Below are positions 1 through 8,563 of a stretch of DNA of 57,144 bases, one piece after another. Origin of the DNA: an uncultured Alphaproteobacteria bacterium (lineage in GTDB: Bacteria; Pseudomonadota; Alphaproteobacteria; Methylaequorales; Methylaequoraceae); assembly GCA_902563505.1 (NCBI GenBank), contig CACEXK010000007.1, forward strand, positions 1-57,144, given 5' to 3'. Both the position numbers and the translations under genes were made by a program. Under the pieces are notes generated by a model. It had not been told where the DNA came from. It made no database searches and saw nothing but the letters and a program-made list of their open reading frames with translations. Numbering within the stretch: the first letter of the stretch is position 1; every line of letters begins with the position of its first letter.

Positions 1-1
1 C

Positions 2-592
2 TTAATTTTTATTGTTTGGATAATGCAGATAATAAGTTCAAACTTAGAAAAAAATAAAATTATTCCCATAATAGCAGTTTTTTCTCTGGTTTTTATTTTT
101 AGTTACTTTTTTTTAGATCATGTTCAATTTAGAATAAATAATTTCTTCTTTTCTAATGTTGGTGATAATTATCAAATAACTAAATCTTTGGAGTCATTTG
201 CAAGTGGTGGAGTTTTGGGTAAAGGACTTGGCAATGGAGTGATATCAAAAAATCTTCCCGATGCACACTCAGATTTTATTTTTGCTTTAATTGGTGAAGA
301 ATTTGGGTATATTACTTCAATTTTTATTATTTGTTTATTTTTAGTGATTCACTTAAGAATTTATTTACTCATTAAAATTACTAATAATTTTTTTATAATA
401 AATTCTTTGACTGGTTTGGGTAATGTTCTTTTTTTTCAAACAATTATAAATATCTCATCTAGTTTAAATTTATTACCTACTAAAGGAATGACTTTGCCTT
501 TCATTTCATATGGAGGATCATCATTAATCTCAAGTTCCATATTAATTGGATTTATTTTAGCATTAATAAGAAGTACTAAAAATGAGACATAA
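2..592 (+). CDS. ftsW: Lipid II polymerase FtsW, C-terminal part (cut by window edge)
   Basis: The reading frame is open from the window edge, so the N-terminal half lies outside. FtsW is the SEDS-family peptidoglycan glycosyltransferase of the divisome, a multi-pass inner-membrane protein. The visible part carries SEDS C-terminal landmarks: a periplasmic loop with GGVLGKGLGNGV and LPDAHSDFIFALIGEEFG, then a final helix region with LLPTKGMTLPFISYGGSS. The last 11 bases overlap murG, the usual coupling in this cluster. The division-cluster context favours FtsW over the elongation paralogue RodA. The ATG at 23 is internal, not the start. Confidence 0.93.
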   Translation, partial: LIFIVWIMQIISSNLEKNKIIPIIAVFSLVFIFSYFFLDHVQFRINNFFFSNVGDNYQITKSLESFASGGVLGKGLGNGVISKNLPDAHSDFIFALIGEEFGYITSIFIICLFLVIHLRIYLLIKITNNFFIINSLTGLGNVLFFQTIINISSSLNLLPTKGMTLPFISYGGSSLISSSILIGFILALIRSTKNET

Positions 593-1610
593 GATATTCT
601 TGGTAGCAGGTGGAACTGGTGGTCATTTATTCCCAGCAATTGCAACATCAGAAAATGATAGAAAAAATAACTATGTTTTTTTACTAGATGAAAGAACTAA
701 AAAGTATGTTGAAAATACAAATAAAAAATATCATATTATCATTTCTCATAAATTTCAAAAGAACCCTATTTATTTTCCATTAATGATTTTAAAAATTTTT
801 ATTGGTTTTTTACAATCTATTTACCTCATAATAAATCACAAACCAAAATTAATTGTTGGGTTTGGTGGCTACACATCTATTCCTACACTTATAGCTGCAA
901 AATTACTTGGTAAGAAAATACTTCTCCACGAACAAAATGCAGTTTTAGGTAGGACAAACAGATTATTAAGTTTGGTGGCTGAAAGAGTAGCTTTAACTTT
1001 TAAAAAAACAAAATTTGCAGATAAAAAAGCCATTCATACTGGAATTCCATTGAGAAAAGAAAAACAAAAAAATATTTCACCACAAAAAAATATTTTTAAT
1101 ATTTTAGTTATTGGTGGAAGTCAGGGGGCTTCTATTTTTACTAAATTAATGCCAAAAATTATTGAAAATATTAAAAAAAAACACTTAGTTAAAATAATGG
1201 TCCTACAACAAACAAGAGAAGAGGACATAAATGAACTTCAAAATATCTACAAAAAGATTGGTGTAAAATTTAAATTAAAAAGTTTTTTTAGTAATATTCA
1301 GACAGAAATTAGAAATGCAAAAATTGTTTTTAGTAGATGCGGTTCATCGACTTTAGCTGAAATTGAAAATCATCAATCTTTCTCAGTTTTATTTCCTTTG
1401 CCAACTGCAATTGATAATCATCAGTATTTAAATGCTTTAGAATTTAAAAAAAAGAATAACTGTATTATTCAGAATCAAAACGATGTTGATTATAAAAAAG
1501 TTTCACAAGTTTTAATGGAACATTTATTTAAAAAAAATCTATGTAAAAATAAACGAAAAAGTACAAAAAAAATATCCCTGAATATGGTCATTAATGATAT
1601 GTTAAATTGA
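582..1610 (+). CDS. murG: MurG: UDP-GlcNAc transferase making lipid II
   Basis: MurG adds GlcNAc from UDP-GlcNAc to lipid I at the cytoplasmic face of the inner membrane, completing lipid II. The protein has 342 residues, near the family norm. The N-terminal Rossmann domain shows GGTGGH at residues 10-15 and VGFGGYTSIP. HEQNAVLGRTNR and GGSQGA mark the acceptor and donor regions, and SRCGSSTLAEI plus the PLPTAIDNHQ stretch mark the nucleotide-sugar site. The ATG start overlaps the ftsW end and the stop is 4 bases before the murC ATG, so the genes are probably co-transcribed and translationally coupled. Confidence 0.96.
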   Translation: MRHKIFLVAGGTGGHLFPAIATSENDRKNNYVFLLDERTKKYVENTNKKYHIIISHKFQKNPIYFPLMILKIFIGFLQSIYLIINHKPKLIVGFGGYTSIPTLIAAKLLGKKILLHEQNAVLGRTNRLLSLVAERVALTFKKTKFADKKAIHTGIPLRKEKQKNISPQKNIFNILVIGGSQGASIFTKLMPKIIENIKKKHLVKIMVLQQTREEDINELQNIYKKIGVKFKLKSFFSNIQTEIRNAKIVFSRCGSSTLAEIENHQSFSVLFPLPTAIDNHQYLNALEFKKKNNCIIQNQNDVDYKKVSQVLMEHLFKKNLCKNKRKSTKKISLNMVINDMLN

Positions 1611-1614
1611 TTTG

Positions 1615-3009
1615 ATGTTTAAAAAAACAAAAATACATTTTGTTGGAATTGGCGGCATTGGGATGAGTGCTATTGCAGATGTTTTGCACCAAAAAGGTTT
1701 TCAAATTTCTGGAAGTGACTTATCAAAGAATAAAATAATAGAAAATCTAAAAAAAAAAGGAATTAAAATTAATCTTGGTCATTCTTCAAAAAATATTCTT
1801 CAAGCTGATCTTGTTGTTTATTCATCAGCAGTTAAAAAAGATAATTTGGAAATCAAATTAGCAAAAAAAAATCTAATACCTACTTTTACTCGAGCAATGA
1901 TGCTTGCTGAAGTTATGAGATTAAAACAATCTATAACAGTTTCAGGTTCTCATGGAAAGACTACGACAACATCATTAATTGCTTCAATTCTAGAAGTATC
2001 AAATCTTGATCCAACAATTCTTAATGGTGGGATTATAAATAGCTTAAAAGGAAATGCAAAATTGGGAAAAGGTAAATGGATTGTTGCAGAAGCAGATGAG
2101 TCTGATGGATCATTTACATTTTTACCATCGACTATTGGGGTAATAAATAATATTGACCTTGAACATCTTGATTTTTATGAAAATATCGAACATTTAAAGA
2201 GTTCTTTTATAGAATATTCTAAAAATATACCATTTTATGGTTTTCTAGCTTTATGTATAGATCATAAAAATGTAAGAGATATTAAAAAGAAGCTGATAAC
2301 AAGGAAAATAATTACATATGGACTATCAAGAAATTCAAATTTTAAAGCTGTAAATATTAAAACAGTTATAAAAAATAATTCTTTTTTTACTAAATTTGAC
2401 CTAGTCGAGAATTTTGGAAAAAAAAAAATAATAAAAAACTTTTTATCACCAATCCTTGGAAATCATAATATACAAAATATTTTAGCAGCTATATGCGTAA
2501 CAAGGGGGATAGAGATTTCATATTTGATGATAAAAAAAGCTCTGAAGAATTTTCAAGGAGTTAATCGTAGATTTACTGTTTTGCATAGGGATAAAAATAA
2601 CTTAATAATAGATGACTATGCCCATCATCCAGTTGAAATAAAAGCAACATTGAATTCTTTAAGATTAATCACAAGAAAAAGAATTATTTCAATTTTTGAA
2701 CCCCATAGATACAGTAGATTATTTGGCATGTTTGATGACTTCATAGAATCTTTTAGTGAATCTGATTGTATCTATGTTCTACCGATATATGGTGCTGGTG
2801 AAAAAAATGACTGGGGAGTTACAAGTCAAACTTTTTATAATTCGCTAAAGAAAAAATATAAAAATAAGAGTATTTTTTTTGTACAAAATGAGAAAAAATT
2901 TTTTAAATCTTTAAAAGATTTTATTTATAAAGAAGATAAAATTATTTTTTTGGGAGCTGGATCAAGTAGTTTGATAGCACAGAGGTTTAAGGAATATTTT
3001 TTGGGATAA
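1615..3009 (+). CDS. murC: MurC: UDP-N-acetylmuramate-L-alanine ligase
   Basis: MurC is the cytoplasmic ATP-dependent ligase that attaches the first stem-peptide residue, L-Ala, to UDP-MurNAc. Domain order is clear: N-terminal UDP-binding Rossmann fold (GIGGIGMSAIAD), central ATPase P-loop GSHGKTTTT at residues 111-119, the DESDGSF segment, and a C-terminal ligase domain with DDYAHHPVEI and FEPHRYSR. I chose the ATG at 1615; a TTG one codon upstream (1612) is possible but less likely. murB begins 4 bases after the stop. Confidence 0.96.
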   Translation: MFKKTKIHFVGIGGIGMSAIADVLHQKGFQISGSDLSKNKIIENLKKKGIKINLGHSSKNILQADLVVYSSAVKKDNLEIKLAKKNLIPTFTRAMMLAEVMRLKQSITVSGSHGKTTTTSLIASILEVSNLDPTILNGGIINSLKGNAKLGKGKWIVAEADESDGSFTFLPSTIGVINNIDLEHLDFYENIEHLKSSFIEYSKNIPFYGFLALCIDHKNVRDIKKKLITRKIITYGLSRNSNFKAVNIKTVIKNNSFFTKFDLVENFGKKKIIKNFLSPILGNHNIQNILAAICVTRGIEISYLMIKKALKNFQGVNRRFTVLHRDKNNLIIDDYAHHPVEIKATLNSLRLITRKRIISIFEPHRYSRLFGMFDDFIESFSESDCIYVLPIYGAGEKNDWGVTSQTFYNSLKKKYKNKSIFFVQNEKKFFKSLKDFIYKEDKIIFLGAGSSSLIAQRFKEYFLG

Positions 3010-3013
3010 ATCT

Positions 3014-3910
3014 ATGGAATTTATCAAAGAATTAAAAAACCTAAGATTTAATTATGAAGTTGGAAAAAAAACCTGGTTTGGCTCAGGTGGAAACTCAAAG
3101 CTTTTTTTTTCAATTAATAATAGAAAGACATTACAAACATTAATAAAGTTCATACCTAATAAAATCCCATTATTGGTTCTTGGATCTGGTTCTAATATCC
3201 TCATAAGAGATGGAGGATTTAAAGGATTAACAATAAAATTAGGCAAGAGTTTTAGTTTCATTAATCTTCAAAAAAAGAATATGATACTTGAAATTGGGTC
3301 GGCAGCAAAAGATTCTGAAGTCTCAAAGTTCTGCTACGAAAATTCGATTTCAGGTTTTGAATTTTTAAAGGGAATTCCAGGAACTATTGGAGGAAATATC
3401 GCAATGAATGCTGGATGTTATGGAAGTGTAATAAGTGACCTTTTATTAAGTTGTCAGATTCTGACAAAAGAAGGTAAAATTAAAGAATTAAAAAGAGATG
3501 AAATAAAATTTAGTTATAGAGAAACTTCAATTAAAAAGAATGCTATTATTCTGAGTGCAAAATTTTTTGCTAAAAAAGGAATTAAAAGAAATATCGCACA
3601 AAAACTCAAAGAGATTTCTAGTAATAGGGTGCTTTCTCAACCAGTCTCCTCCAGAACAGGGGGTAGTACCTTTAAAAATCCACCTAATGAATCTGCCTGG
3701 AAACTGATTGAAAAAATAAATTATAGGGGAAAAAGATTTGGGGGAGCTTTAGTTTCAAAACAACATACAAATTTTATGATTAATGATTCTCTGGCTAGTT
3801 CACTGGATATAGAGTTGCTTGGAGAAGAAATTAGAGAAAAAGTTTGGCAAAAATTTAAAATAAATTTAGATTGGGAGATAAAAAGAGTTGGTGAATATAA
3901 AAAAATTTGA
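3014..3910 (+). CDS. murB: MurB: UDP-N-acetylenolpyruvoylglucosamine reductase
   Basis: MurB is the FAD-containing reductase that converts UDP-GlcNAc-enolpyruvate to UDP-MurNAc using NADPH. FAD-binding motifs are visible (LGSGSNILIRDGGFKG, then EFLKGIPGTIGGNIAMNAG). The catalytic region reads RTGGSTFKNP, whose Ser is the expected proton donor. The C-terminal KQHTNFMIND is also typical. At 298 residues it is the shorter type common in alphaproteobacteria and Gram-positives. It overlaps the start of ddl by about 20 bases. Confidence 0.96.
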   Translation: MEFIKELKNLRFNYEVGKKTWFGSGGNSKLFFSINNRKTLQTLIKFIPNKIPLLVLGSGSNILIRDGGFKGLTIKLGKSFSFINLQKKNMILEIGSAAKDSEVSKFCYENSISGFEFLKGIPGTIGGNIAMNAGCYGSVISDLLLSCQILTKEGKIKELKRDEIKFSYRETSIKKNAIILSAKFFAKKGIKRNIAQKLKEISSNRVLSQPVSSRTGGSTFKNPPNESAWKLIEKINYRGKRFGGALVSKQHTNFMINDSLASSLDIELLGEEIREKVWQKFKINLDWEIKRVGEYKKI

Positions 3911-4820
3911 AAAAATTGCAATTTTAAGGGGTGGAATTTCCGATGAATCAGAAATTTCTAAATTAACTGCTGATCAAGTTTTTAAAACACTAGAAAGAAA
4001 TTATAATGTTCAAATAATCAATGTAACAGAAAATTATAAAAAACTAATTTCTGATATTGATTCATTTAAACCCGATGTGGTCTTTAATTGCTTGCATGGT
4101 TATTTTGGGGAAGATGGCCAAATCCAATCAATATTAAATTACCTAAAAATTCCATATACACACTCTGGTGTAATGACCTCATCTCTTTGTATGAATAAAA
4201 ATATATCTAAAGAAATTTTCAGAAGTCTGAATATTTTGTACCCAAAGAATATTAAATATAACGAATTAGAGAAAATAAAAAAAAAATTCCCAATCATCAT
4301 CAAACCAATATGTGGCGGATCTAGTAATGGATTATATAAAATTAAAAATAATGAAGATCTAAAGAATTTCCTTAAAAAAAATCAGCGTAATATTGATCAT
4401 TTTTTAATGGAAGAATTTATTTTGGGTAGAGAATTAACTGTTGGTATTTTAGACAACAAAGTTTGTGGAGTAATGGAAATAATGTTTGAGAATGAACTTT
4501 ATGATTTTGAAAACAAATATATAAATATAGCTAAGCATATTTTAAATCCTAAACTACCAAAATCTGTAATTAAAAAACTTGAGGAAATATCAATTAGAGT
4601 TCATAATAAACTTAATTGTAACTGTATAAGTCGACTTGACTTCAGATATGAAGAAAAAACTCAAAATCTATTTTTGTTAGAGGTAAATACTCAACCTGGG
4701 CTTACAAAAAATTCACTTTTACCTGAAATGGCAAAAGAAAAAGGTGTGGATTTTTTAAAACTATGTAAAATTCTGATTTATAATTCAAAATGCGAAAATT
4801 TTTTGTTTTCTCAACAGTAA
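3891..4820 (+). CDS. ddl: D-alanine-D-alanine ligase
   Basis: Ddl is the ATP-grasp enzyme that makes the D-Ala-D-Ala dipeptide for the peptidoglycan stem. Landmarks are LHGYFGEDGQIQ and PYTHSGV in the N-terminal domain, KPICGGSSNG where the family usually has an EGSS-type loop, a central EEFILGRELTVGIL, and the C-terminal metal/ATP segment LLEVNTQPGLT. No ATG precedes the conserved start; GTG at 3891 or TTG at 3888 must be used, both inside murB. The 3' end overlaps ftsQ by 31 bases. The N to G change in the substrate loop is mild and the enzyme should work. Confidence 0.93.
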   Translation: MNIKKFEKIAILRGGISDESEISKLTADQVFKTLERNYNVQIINVTENYKKLISDIDSFKPDVVFNCLHGYFGEDGQIQSILNYLKIPYTHSGVMTSSLCMNKNISKEIFRSLNILYPKNIKYNELEKIKKKFPIIIKPICGGSSNGLYKIKNNEDLKNFLKKNQRNIDHFLMEEFILGRELTVGILDNKVCGVMEIMFENELYDFENKYINIAKHILNPKLPKSVIKKLEEISIRVHNKLNCNCISRLDFRYEEKTQNLFLLEVNTQPGLTKNSLLPEMAKEKGVDFLKLCKILIYNSKCENFLFSQQ

Positions 4821-5482
4821 TTTCTTTATTTATTTTTTTAAAATTAAATTGGGACAAAAATAAATTTGAAATAAATTTAAAAAAAAATATTAATGAAGTT
4901 AAAATCATTAACATTAATAATTTGTCAGAGGAATATATTCTAAAATCTATTAATATTTACGAAGGACAGAGTTTTTGGAGTTTTAATTCCAAAAAATTAA
5001 AAAATGATTTACAAAAAATTAATGAGATTCAAGATTTTAATTATAAACTAAGTCCCAGTGGAATTCTTACAATATCTATTAATGAAAAAAAACCTTTCAT
5101 GATATTCAAAAAAGGAAATGATTCAATTTTTCTTGATGATCAAGCTGAGCCTCTTAATTTTTCAAAAAAGTTTTCTTCAAATATTATAAAATTTAATGGA
5201 TATTATGATAAAGACAAACTAAAAAAATTTAATAATATCCTCATGAAAAATGAAATACTTAAATCTGATATACAAGAATTTTTTTATTTAAAAAATATTG
5301 GATGGAAAATAATTTTTTTTAATAAAAAATGCCTCTATCTACCTGAAGAAAAAATTAACAAAGTGCTTGGTGAATATAAAAAAATAAGACATTCTAAATT
5401 TTATAATGAATACAACTATTTTGATATGAGAATATTAGAAAGAATCTATCTTAATAAAAAAAATTTATGCTTGAATTCCTGA
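4790..5482 (+). CDS. ftsQ: Cell division protein FtsQ (short cytoplasmic tail)
   Basis: FtsQ is the bitopic divisome protein that links early and late division proteins through its periplasmic POTRA and beta domains. Sequence conservation is weak. The assignment rests on position between ddl and ftsA, one hydrophobic segment directly at the N-terminus (residues 4-18), and a downstream POTRA-like region (NEVKIININNLSEEYI, IYEGQSFWSFNSKKLKNDL). At 230 residues it is short for an alphaproteobacterial FtsQ, mostly because the cytoplasmic N-terminal tail is almost absent. The ATG start lies inside ddl and the end overlaps ftsA by 16 bases. Confidence 0.82.
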   Translation: MRKFFVFSTVISLFIFLKLNWDKNKFEINLKKNINEVKIININNLSEEYILKSINIYEGQSFWSFNSKKLKNDLQKINEIQDFNYKLSPSGILTISINEKKPFMIFKKGNDSIFLDDQAEPLNFSKKFSSNIIKFNGYYDKDKLKKFNNILMKNEILKSDIQEFFYLKNIGWKIIFFNKKCLYLPEEKINKVLGEYKKIRHSKFYNEYNYFDMRILERIYLNKKNLCLNS

Positions 5483-6687
5483 AAAATAAAAAAAAAATAA
5501 TTATTTTTGATATTGGGGCTAATAAAATAGCCGGTATTTCTTATAAATTAGAAAACGGCAATCCTATTATAATCAGTATGGACTATAAAAAGAGTAAAGG
5601 TATTAGAAGAAATAATTTTTTAGATACAATTGAGTTATCTTCAGTAATTAAAGAAGTTTATAAAAAGATATCTAAAGGTAAAAAAGACAAAAAAGAAATA
5701 ATTTTTAGCAATATTACAGATTCAAGAATACTCACAAATAAACATTTCAGCGAAATAAGTGCCGGAAAATTAGGTGTTTCTAAAAAAGAAATTAGAAAAG
5801 TTTACAGAAAGTGTATTTTTGAGTCTCAGAAAAAAAATAAAAAATTAATTCATTCTTTTCCTTTAAAATTTACAATCGATGAATCATATTCGACATCAGA
5901 ACCAATCGGTAAAAAATGTAAAAAACTTGGAATGACATGTTTAAACTTGATGGTAGATGATAAAATACATAATAAATTAGCCGAATCTTTCGTTAAAAAT
6001 AAAATTATTATAAAAAACTTTTTCGACTCTGGTGTTGCATCAGCTTATGCTTGCTTAACAGAGTCTGAAAAAAAAGAGGGTTCAATTTGTATTGATATTG
6101 GTGGTTCAACAACAAAAACCACAGCTTTTCTCAATGGAAGAATTGTATATCATCGTATAATATCAATCGCTGGAAATGATGTAACTAATGATATTTCACA
6201 AGGACTTCAAATTCCAGAGGAATCTGCAGAACTAATTAAAATCATTCACGGTACAATCAATCCAACATTTAATGAGAAAATTGATATTGATATTGAATCC
6301 AATAAAGGGAAAATAATTAATAAAAATCTTTTATATGGAATTATTAGGCCAAGATATGATGAAATATTTGAAATAATTAGAGATAATATTTTTGATGATA
6401 TTTATGCCAGAGTTGGAATAAAGTCTATAATTCTTACTGGAGGAGGAAGTAAAATTTTTGGTATCGCAAATCTTTGCAGTAGTATTTTCAATAGAAAAGT
6501 TAGAATTGGGCAAATTGAAGATAGTAGAAGTTTTTTCTTTAATAAACCTGAGTTTTCAACTCTTCTTGGCTTAATCAAACTCTCAAAGAACCCAGAATCT
6601 TTCAATCATCTAACAGAAAATAAGCATAGTAAATTTTCAACAGTTTTTGATAAATTGGATAATTGGATTGAAGAAAGTTACGCGTAG
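5467..6687 (+). CDS. ftsA: Cell division protein FtsA
   Basis: FtsA is the actin-like ATPase that anchors FtsZ to the membrane. Actin-fold motifs are present: an N-terminal phosphate-1 loop (IIIFDIGANKIAGI), phosphate-2 (ICIDIGGSTTKTTAF) and an adenosine motif (IILTGGGSKIFGI). The C-terminus ends with a short amphipathic stretch (KLDNWIEESYA), expected of the membrane-targeting helix. The protein has 406 residues. The unusual point is the neighbour: ftsZ, which normally follows, is absent and lpxC comes next after 63 non-coding bases. Confidence 0.93.
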   Translation: MLEFLKNKKKIIIFDIGANKIAGISYKLENGNPIIISMDYKKSKGIRRNNFLDTIELSSVIKEVYKKISKGKKDKKEIIFSNITDSRILTNKHFSEISAGKLGVSKKEIRKVYRKCIFESQKKNKKLIHSFPLKFTIDESYSTSEPIGKKCKKLGMTCLNLMVDDKIHNKLAESFVKNKIIIKNFFDSGVASAYACLTESEKKEGSICIDIGGSTTKTTAFLNGRIVYHRIISIAGNDVTNDISQGLQIPEESAELIKIIHGTINPTFNEKIDIDIESNKGKIINKNLLYGIIRPRYDEIFEIIRDNIFDDIYARVGIKSIILTGGGSKIFGIANLCSSIFNRKVRIGQIEDSRSFFFNKPEFSTLLGLIKLSKNPESFNHLTENKHSKFSTVFDKLDNWIEESYA

Positions 6688-6750
6688 ATTGAAATAAAAT
6701 GAAACTTTTTGTGAATTGCTGAAATCATGTAACTAAAGTATTTTTCTAAT

Positions 6751-7683
6751 ATGTTAAATTATGATCTAAAGATTGAGAATAATCCAAGCTCGATAGACCA
6801 AAGACTCCCTAAATTTCTAATCGCCCAAAAACAAAAATCTATCGCAGGTCCAATTTCTTTCTCTGGCATTGGCCTTCATACAGGAAATAAAGTTTCAATG
6901 ATTCTAAATCCTGCACCTGAGAATACTGGTTATATTTTTAGAATAGGTAAAGGACATTCAAAGAAAATAATAAAAGCTGACTATAAAAATGTTGAATCAA
7001 CAAAATTGTGTACGCTGCTTTCGGACGGGCAAGGTAACACTGTTTCTACAGTCGAGCATATTTTATCTGCTTGCTATGCTCTTGAAATCGATAACATTTT
7101 TATAGATCTTGATAGCAATGAAATTCCTGTCTGTGATGGTTCATCAATAGAATTTGTCAATAAAATCAAAAAACATGGATTTAATGAACAATCAGAGTTT
7201 AAAAAATTTGTAAAAATTAAAAAAAATGTTGAAGTTATTGATGGTAATAAAATAGCTAGAGTTAGCCCTTTCGAACAAACATTAATTACTTGTGATGTTG
7301 ATTATCCCCATAAATGCATTGGAAAACAATCAATTTCACTTATTCTAAACCCAAAAATATATTCTTCGCAAATCTGTTCAGCAAGAACATTTGGTTTTTT
7401 AAAAGACATTGAATATTTAAGATCGATAGGTCTCACACTTGGTGGAAGTTTGGAAAATGCAATAGTTTTGGATGAAAATAATATTCTTAATGATGAAGGT
7501 TTAAGATTTCCAGACGAATTTGTTAGACACAAAGTACTTGATTTTATCGGAGATATTTCATTGGCTGGCAATAGAATTTTGGGGTCATTTTTCACATCTC
7601 ACAGTGGTCATGAATTAAATGTCAAGTTAGTTGAGAAAATTTTTGAATCATCTTCAAATTGGGAACTTGTTTGTTCTAACTAA
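6751..7683 (+). CDS. lpxC: LpxC: UDP-3-O-acyl-N-acetylglucosamine deacetylase
   Basis: LpxC is the zinc amidase that commits precursor to lipid A synthesis. Expected catalytic residues are visible: VEH at residues 101-103 (zinc His103), His260 and Asp264 in RHKVLDFIGD, and the general-acid His287 in SHSGHELN. GIGLHTG sits at residues 39-45, so the protein has about 24 extra N-terminal residues compared with E. coli LpxC. No other start codon is available nearer the conserved region. Its presence shows an LPS-bearing Gram-negative envelope. Confidence 0.96.
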   Translation: MLNYDLKIENNPSSIDQRLPKFLIAQKQKSIAGPISFSGIGLHTGNKVSMILNPAPENTGYIFRIGKGHSKKIIKADYKNVESTKLCTLLSDGQGNTVSTVEHILSACYALEIDNIFIDLDSNEIPVCDGSSIEFVNKIKKHGFNEQSEFKKFVKIKKNVEVIDGNKIARVSPFEQTLITCDVDYPHKCIGKQSISLILNPKIYSSQICSARTFGFLKDIEYLRSIGLTLGGSLENAIVLDENNILNDEGLRFPDEFVRHKVLDFIGDISLAGNRILGSFFTSHSGHELNVKLVEKIFESSSNWELVCSN

Positions 7684-7734
7684 ATTTAAAAAAATTCTTT
7701 ATAAAAATTTAAAAACATATTAAATGTATTCAAA

Positions 7735-8562
7735 ATGCATTTAAAGATATCCCAGATTATATTTTTAGCCTTTTTGATTTCTTGTTCATCAAATGATGAA
7801 AACCCTTATTCAAGTGACTTTAAAAGTGATATTAAACTATACAGTGAGGGAATGAACTTTTTAAAAAAAAAAGAATATGATAAAGCCACAGAAACTTTCA
7901 ATGAGTTAGAGATTCAACACCCCTACTCTGCTTTTGCAGCCAAAGGCCAATTAATGTCAGGGTTTGCCCACTACAAAGCTAATGAGTATGAAGAAGCAAT
8001 TCTTACACTCAGTAAATTTATTGAGTTAAACCCAAACCACGAATCAATTGCATACGCAATGTATTTAAAAGCATATTCTTATTATGAGAGAATGCCTGAT
8101 GTTAATCTTGATCAAAATTTATCAAAACGAGCATTTGAAGAATTTACTGAATTAATAAATAGATTCCCTAAAACAAAATACGCCAAAAAGTCTCTAAAAC
8201 ATTTAAATTCCCTAAAAAATCATTTAGCTGCAAGAGAAGTTAAGGTAGGTAAATTTTATCAATCTCAAGGTTTTTTTCTTGCAGGTATAAAGAGATATAA
8301 AACAGTTTTATCAGAGTATAAGAAAAGTACTCATGTGCCAGAATCTATCTTTAGATTAATAGAGTGTTATATTTCTATGGGACTAACTAAACAATCTTTG
8401 TATTTATACAAGATACTAGAATATAATTTTCCCAAAAGCCAATGGCAAAGCGAAGCTAGAGGATTGATTATTAAAAACAAATTAAATAAAAAATTAAAAA
8501 AATTTAGAAAAAAACAACTTGATCTAGACAAATTAAATCCAGCAGATTTTGACCTAATTTGA
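7735..8562 (+). CDS. bamD: BamD: outer membrane assembly lipoprotein (ComL/YfiO family)
   Basis: BamD is the essential TPR lipoprotein of the BAM complex that inserts beta-barrel proteins. The N-terminus is a lipoprotein signal peptide with a short hydrophobic core and the lipobox LISC (Cys17). TPR-like helices follow from about residue 40, including ELEIQHPYSAFAAKGQLMSG and the RFPKTKYA repeat. Length (275) suits the family. lpxC-bamD-recN is a conserved alphaproteobacterial order. The recN ATG follows the stop by one base. Confidence 0.93.
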   Translation: MHLKISQIIFLAFLISCSSNDENPYSSDFKSDIKLYSEGMNFLKKKEYDKATETFNELEIQHPYSAFAAKGQLMSGFAHYKANEYEEAILTLSKFIELNPNHESIAYAMYLKAYSYYERMPDVNLDQNLSKRAFEEFTELINRFPKTKYAKKSLKHLNSLKNHLAAREVKVGKFYQSQGFFLAGIKRYKTVLSEYKKSTHVPESIFRLIECYISMGLTKQSLYLYKILEYNFPKSQWQSEARGLIIKNKLNKKLKKFRKKQLDLDKLNPADFDLI

Positions 8563-8563
8563 T

